Shown in pieces: positions 61,160 to 64,000 of a stretch of DNA of 64,000 nucleotides. The DNA is from DATHTC01 sp963746805 (GTDB lineage: Bacteria > Actinomycetota > Thermoleophilia > Gaiellales > Gaiellaceae): NCBI GenBank assembly GCA_963746805.1, contig CAVVCQ010000008.1:62001-126000 (forward strand). Direction: 5' to 3'. The translations under genes and the position numbers were made by a program. The notes below the pieces were generated by a model. It did not search any database, had not been told where the DNA came from, and worked only from the letters and a program-made list of their open reading frames with translations. Position 1 is the first letter of the stretch. Every line of letters begins with the position of its first letter.

Positions 61160-62206
61160 ATGACCACTGTCGATCTCACCACACTTCTCAGCCACGGCGA
61201 GGACCAGGGCTGCCTCAACCTGTCGCAGTTCGTCGAGCTGCTGAACGAGGCGGAGCTCGAGGACGAGGAGGTCGAGGTCCTCTACGCCCAGCTCGACGAG
61301 CGCGGCGTCGACCTCACCGACGACTGCAGCCGCGTGGAGGTCACCGACACCCCGACCTATGTCAACCACGACCTCGCGGTGGCCACGACCGACGCGCTCC
61401 AGCTCTTCCTGAACGAGGCGGCGCGCTGGCCGCTGCTCACGGCCGCCGAGGAGGTCGAGCTCGCGAAGCGGATCGAGCGCGGCGACAAGGAGGCGAAGGA
61501 CCGGATGATCAACTCGAACCTCCGGCTCGTCGTCTCGATCGCGAAGAAGTACCAGGGCCACGGCCTGTCGCTGCTCGACCTGATCCAGGAGGGGATCATC
61601 GGGCTCATCCGCGCGACCGAGAAGTTCGACTGGCGCAAGGGCTTCAAGTTCTCGACCTACGCGACGTGGTGGATCCGCCAGGCCGTGCAGCGCGGCGTGG
61701 CCAACAAGTCGCGGACGATCCGCATCCCCGTGCACATCGCCGAGCGAGAGACGAAGATCGCGCGCGCCGAGCGTGAGCTGACGGCCGAGCTCGGACGGGC
61801 GCCGACCGACTCGGAAGTCTCGCAACGCTCGAAGATCTCGCCGAAGCACGTGAACGAGGTCCGGGCCGCGGCCCGGGCGGTGACGAGCCTCGACCGGCCG
61901 GTCGGCGACAACGGCGATGCCGCTCTCGGCGACCTCTTCGCCGGCGAGGACGCCTCGCCCGAGGAGGAGGTCACGGTCAGCTTCGAGCACGAGGTGCTCC
62001 ACAAGGCGCTCGCCGACCTGCCGGAGCGCGAGCAGATCGTGCTCAAGCTCCGGTACGGCCTCGACGGCGACCGCGACCCGATGTCGCTCGAGTCGATCGG
62101 GCGCGAGATGGGGATCACCCGCGAGCGCGTCCGCCAGCTCGAGTCGGCCGGGCTCGAGCGGCTCGCGATGCGGCGCGAGATCGGCGCGCTGCACGTCGCA
62201 GCCTAG
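61160..62206 (+). CDS. Principal-type RNA polymerase sigma-70 factor
   Basis: A 348-residue sigma-70 factor with regions 1.2, 2, 3 and 4. Region 1.2 is DALQLFLNEAARWPLLTAAE; region 2 contains NLRLVVSIAKKYQGHGLSLL, DLIQEGIIGLIRATEKFDW and the promoter-melting FSTYATWWIRQAVQRGVANK; region 3 has RIPVHIAERETKIARAERE; region 4 ends with MGITRERVRQLESAGLERLA. Domain completeness fits a housekeeping or group 2 factor (RpoD/SigA-like). It has only a short acidic N-terminus of about 75 residues. A terminator follows. Confidence 0.88.
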   Translation: MTTVDLTTLLSHGEDQGCLNLSQFVELLNEAELEDEEVEVLYAQLDERGVDLTDDCSRVEVTDTPTYVNHDLAVATTDALQLFLNEAARWPLLTAAEEVELAKRIERGDKEAKDRMINSNLRLVVSIAKKYQGHGLSLLDLIQEGIIGLIRATEKFDWRKGFKFSTYATWWIRQAVQRGVANKSRTIRIPVHIAERETKIARAERELTAELGRAPTDSEVSQRSKISPKHVNEVRAAARAVTSLDRPVGDNGDAALGDLFAGEDASPEEEVTVSFEHEVLHKALADLPEREQIVLKLRYGLDGDRDPMSLESIGREMGITRERVRQLESAGLERLAMRREIGALHVAA

Positions 62207-62248
62207 GCGGTCGTCGACGGACTAGCGCCCCGTGCGCTTCGAGCCGGA

Positions 62249-62266
62249 AGCGCCCCAGAGGGCGCT
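62249..62266 (+). terminator. Terminator after the sigma factor gene
   Basis: AGCGCCC, loop CAGA, GGGCGCT: seven perfect pairs 42 bases after the stop. A second small hairpin (TCCCCC-GTTC-GGGGGA) lies at about 62348-62363, before the penicillin-binding protein gene. Confidence 0.55.
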
Positions 62267-62402
62267 CCAGCGCTGCCCGCCGCCCGGTGTGAGGTGGCCG
62301 TGTCCTGCCATCTACCAACGAGGACACCGCCGTCGGCCCGAACTTGCTCCCCCGTTCGGGGGATTCGCGCACCTGGACGCCGCGTCTCGGCGTTGTCGCC
62401 GT

Positions 62403-64000
62403 GTGGACGCGAAGCCACAGCGATTCGCCTGGGCACGGCGCCGGCCGTGGTTGACGGGCACGCTCGCGGCGCTCCTCCTCGTCACGGGGACGCTCGCCGC
62501 GCTGGTGGCCGCCCGCGGCCCGTTCTTCTTCGTGTCGTGCGATCCCGAGGCGCTGCTGGCGCGCGAGCTCGGGAGGAGCACGGTCGTCCGCGCGCGCGAC
62601 GGCACCGTGATCGCGACCATCGCCCCGGACCAGGAGAACCGGCCCGTCCGGCTCGACCAGATGTCGCCGTGGCTGCAGAAGGCGATCGTCGCGATCGAGG
62701 ACCGGCGGTTCTACGAGCACGAGGGCATCGACTACCGAGGCACCCTCCGCGCGCTCGTCGCGAACACGGGGGAGGGGGACGTCGTCCAGGGCGGCTCGAC
62801 GATCACGCAGCAGCTGGCCCGGGCTCTCTACCTCGGCAACGAGCAGTCGTACTCGCGGAAGCTGACGGAGGGCTGTCTGGCGGTGGAGCTCGACCGCGAT
62901 TGGTCGAAGGAGCGGATCCTGGCCGGCTACCTCAACCGCGTCCCGTTCGGGAACCGCGCCTACGGCGCCGAGGCCGCCGCGCGTACGTACTTCTCCAAGC
63001 CGGCGGCGAAGCTGACCCTCGCCGAGGCGGCGCTCCTCGCCGGGCTGCCGCAGTCGCCGTCCCGGCTCGACCCGCTCTCGAATCCCGACGGCGCCCGCAC
63101 ACGGCGCGCCGACGTCCTCGACGCGATGGCGGACATCGGTGCGATCACGGCGTCGCAGGCACAGGAGACCGCGCGCAGCCGGCTCGGGCTCGCGCCGTCG
63201 CCCGCCTACGGCCGGCAGCGCGACCCCTACCTCGCGAGCTTCGTCGCCGAGCAGCTGGCCGAGGAGTACGGCGAGGACGTGCTCCGCGCCGGCGGGCTCG
63301 AGGTGCATACGACCATCGACGCCCGGATGCAGCGCCTGGCGCGCCAGGCCGTGCTCCGGACGCTGAACCGGCGCGGCGACCCCGGTGCAGCGGTCGTTGC
63401 GATCGACCCGAAGGACGGCTCCGTGCGCGCGCTCGCGTCCGTCGTCCCGGGGCGGCGCACCGCGTTCAACCTCGCCGTCGACGGCAAACGGCAGCCGGGC
63501 TCCACGTTCAAGACCTTCGTGCTCACCGAGGCCGTCCGGCGGGGGATCAACCCGTGGTCGACGCAGTACCTCTCCGCCCCGTTCGACGGCCCCGAGTCGC
63601 AGGGGAAGCCCTGGCACGTGGAGACCTACGACGGGACGTACCTCGGGCGGACGCCCATCGTCGGCGCCACCCTCGCGTCCGACAACAGCGTCTACGCCCG
63701 GCTCACGCTCGACCTCGGGCCCGGCCGGGTCGCGGAGCTGGCCCGCAGGATGGGGATCCGCGCCGACCTGCCGCAGGTGCCGTCGCTCGGCCTCGGCGCG
63801 GGCGCCGTCTCGCCGCTCGACCTGGCCACGGCGTACGCGACGCTCGCTGCGGCGGGGCGCCGGGCCGAGCCGCATGTCATCGGCAGGGTCGTCCTCGCCG
63901 ACGGCTCGGTCGACCGGCAGTGGGGGCGGCCCGAGGTGGAGCGTGTCCTGCCCGCGCGCACGGCGTACGAGGTGACGCGGGTGCTCGAGCGGAACATCGA
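62403..64000 (+). CDS. Class A penicillin-binding protein (transglycosylase-transpeptidase), partial
   Basis: At least 532 residues; the gene leaves the window at the right edge. A membrane anchor (residues 14-35) is followed by a GT51 glycosyltransferase with the catalytic EDRRFYEHEGIDYRGTLRAL and GGSTITQQLARALYLGNEQS motifs and LAGYLNRVPFGNRAYGAEAA. The transpeptidase begins with the active-site serine SxxK as PGSTFKTF and has SDNSVYARL (SxN). The KTG motif is past the edge. It polymerises glycan strands and cross-links peptidoglycan. GTG 62403 is the start; no clear ribosome-binding site is seen. Confidence 0.92.
   Translation, partial: MDAKPQRFAWARRRPWLTGTLAALLLVTGTLAALVAARGPFFFVSCDPEALLARELGRSTVVRARDGTVIATIAPDQENRPVRLDQMSPWLQKAIVAIEDRRFYEHEGIDYRGTLRALVANTGEGDVVQGGSTITQQLARALYLGNEQSYSRKLTEGCLAVELDRDWSKERILAGYLNRVPFGNRAYGAEAAARTYFSKPAAKLTLAEAALLAGLPQSPSRLDPLSNPDGARTRRADVLDAMADIGAITASQAQETARSRLGLAPSPAYGRQRDPYLASFVAEQLAEEYGEDVLRAGGLEVHTTIDARMQRLARQAVLRTLNRRGDPGAAVVAIDPKDGSVRALASVVPGRRTAFNLAVDGKRQPGSTFKTFVLTEAVRRGINPWSTQYLSAPFDGPESQGKPWHVETYDGTYLGRTPIVGATLASDNSVYARLTLDLGPGRVAELARRMGIRADLPQVPSLGLGAGAVSPLDLATAYATLAAAGRRAEPHVIGRVVLADGSVDRQWGRPEVERVLPARTAYEVTRVLERNI

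Overview
The window is about 64 kb of very GC-rich bacterial chromosome with dense, mostly short-spaced genes on both strands. Gene content points to an actinobacterium, probably a Thermoleophilia-type lineage: a BfrB-like ferritin, a Kgd-type 2-oxoglutarate dehydrogenase E1 with a proline/alanine-rich linker, an UdgX-type uracil-DNA glycosylase, CSLREAI/PxKF secreted proteins, many GTG starts, and many genes with a -10 box only 6-8 bases before the start codon (likely leaderless). The lineage is inference from content, not from a marker gene.

Layout. 1-7.3 kb: peptidase M3-like tail, MFS exporter divergent from a LysR regulator, ferritin, a cupredoxin-like protein with a multi-pass membrane partner, a structured non-coding stretch, rhomboid protease and a small zinc metallopeptidase. 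7.3-12.5 kb (minus strand): an apparent operon of a cyclase-domain/ATPase/TPR signalling protein, an ECF sigma factor, a small protein and a cyclodeaminase. 12.5-20.3 kb: one giant secreted protein of about 2,560 residues (one frameshift) with CSLREAI segments, a beta-helix, pentapeptide-like VPIGS repeats, a gingipain/caspase-like protease domain and a PxKF tail. 20.3-27 kb: tRNA-Ala followed by an accessory-looking stretch: small secreted paralogues, an unknown small gene, a DHFR-like protein, a flavin monooxygenase running in frame into a multicopper oxidase with inserted metal-binding modules, and an HD-domain protein.

27-32.7 kb: a phosphorelay locus (dCache-HAMP histidine kinase, a REC-REC-histidine protein with an eroded ATPase domain, a LuxR-type regulator, a single-domain receiver) bracketed by two small secreted proteins. 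32.8-38.1 kb: methyltransferase, VanW protein, thioredoxin-like protein and type II NADH dehydrogenase. 38.2-42.4 kb: a sugar ABC importer with its own promoter. 42.4-50.9 kb: many single genes (PrmC-like methyltransferase, cNMP-binding protein, YihY, NAGPA-like glycosidase, GNAT, Vgb-like propeller, potassium channel, bicupin, intradiol dioxygenase, GAF protein). 50.9-64 kb: kynureninase, histidine kinase, UdgX, GGDEF receptor, the 2-oxoglutarate dehydrogenase E1, a principal-type sigma-70 factor and the first part of a class A penicillin-binding protein.

At least nine reading-frame breaks fall in otherwise well-conserved genes, most at short G/C runs. Three of them lie in the central-metabolism E1 gene, which suggests uncorrected indels in the assembly rather than real pseudogenes; affected genes are annotated across the break.
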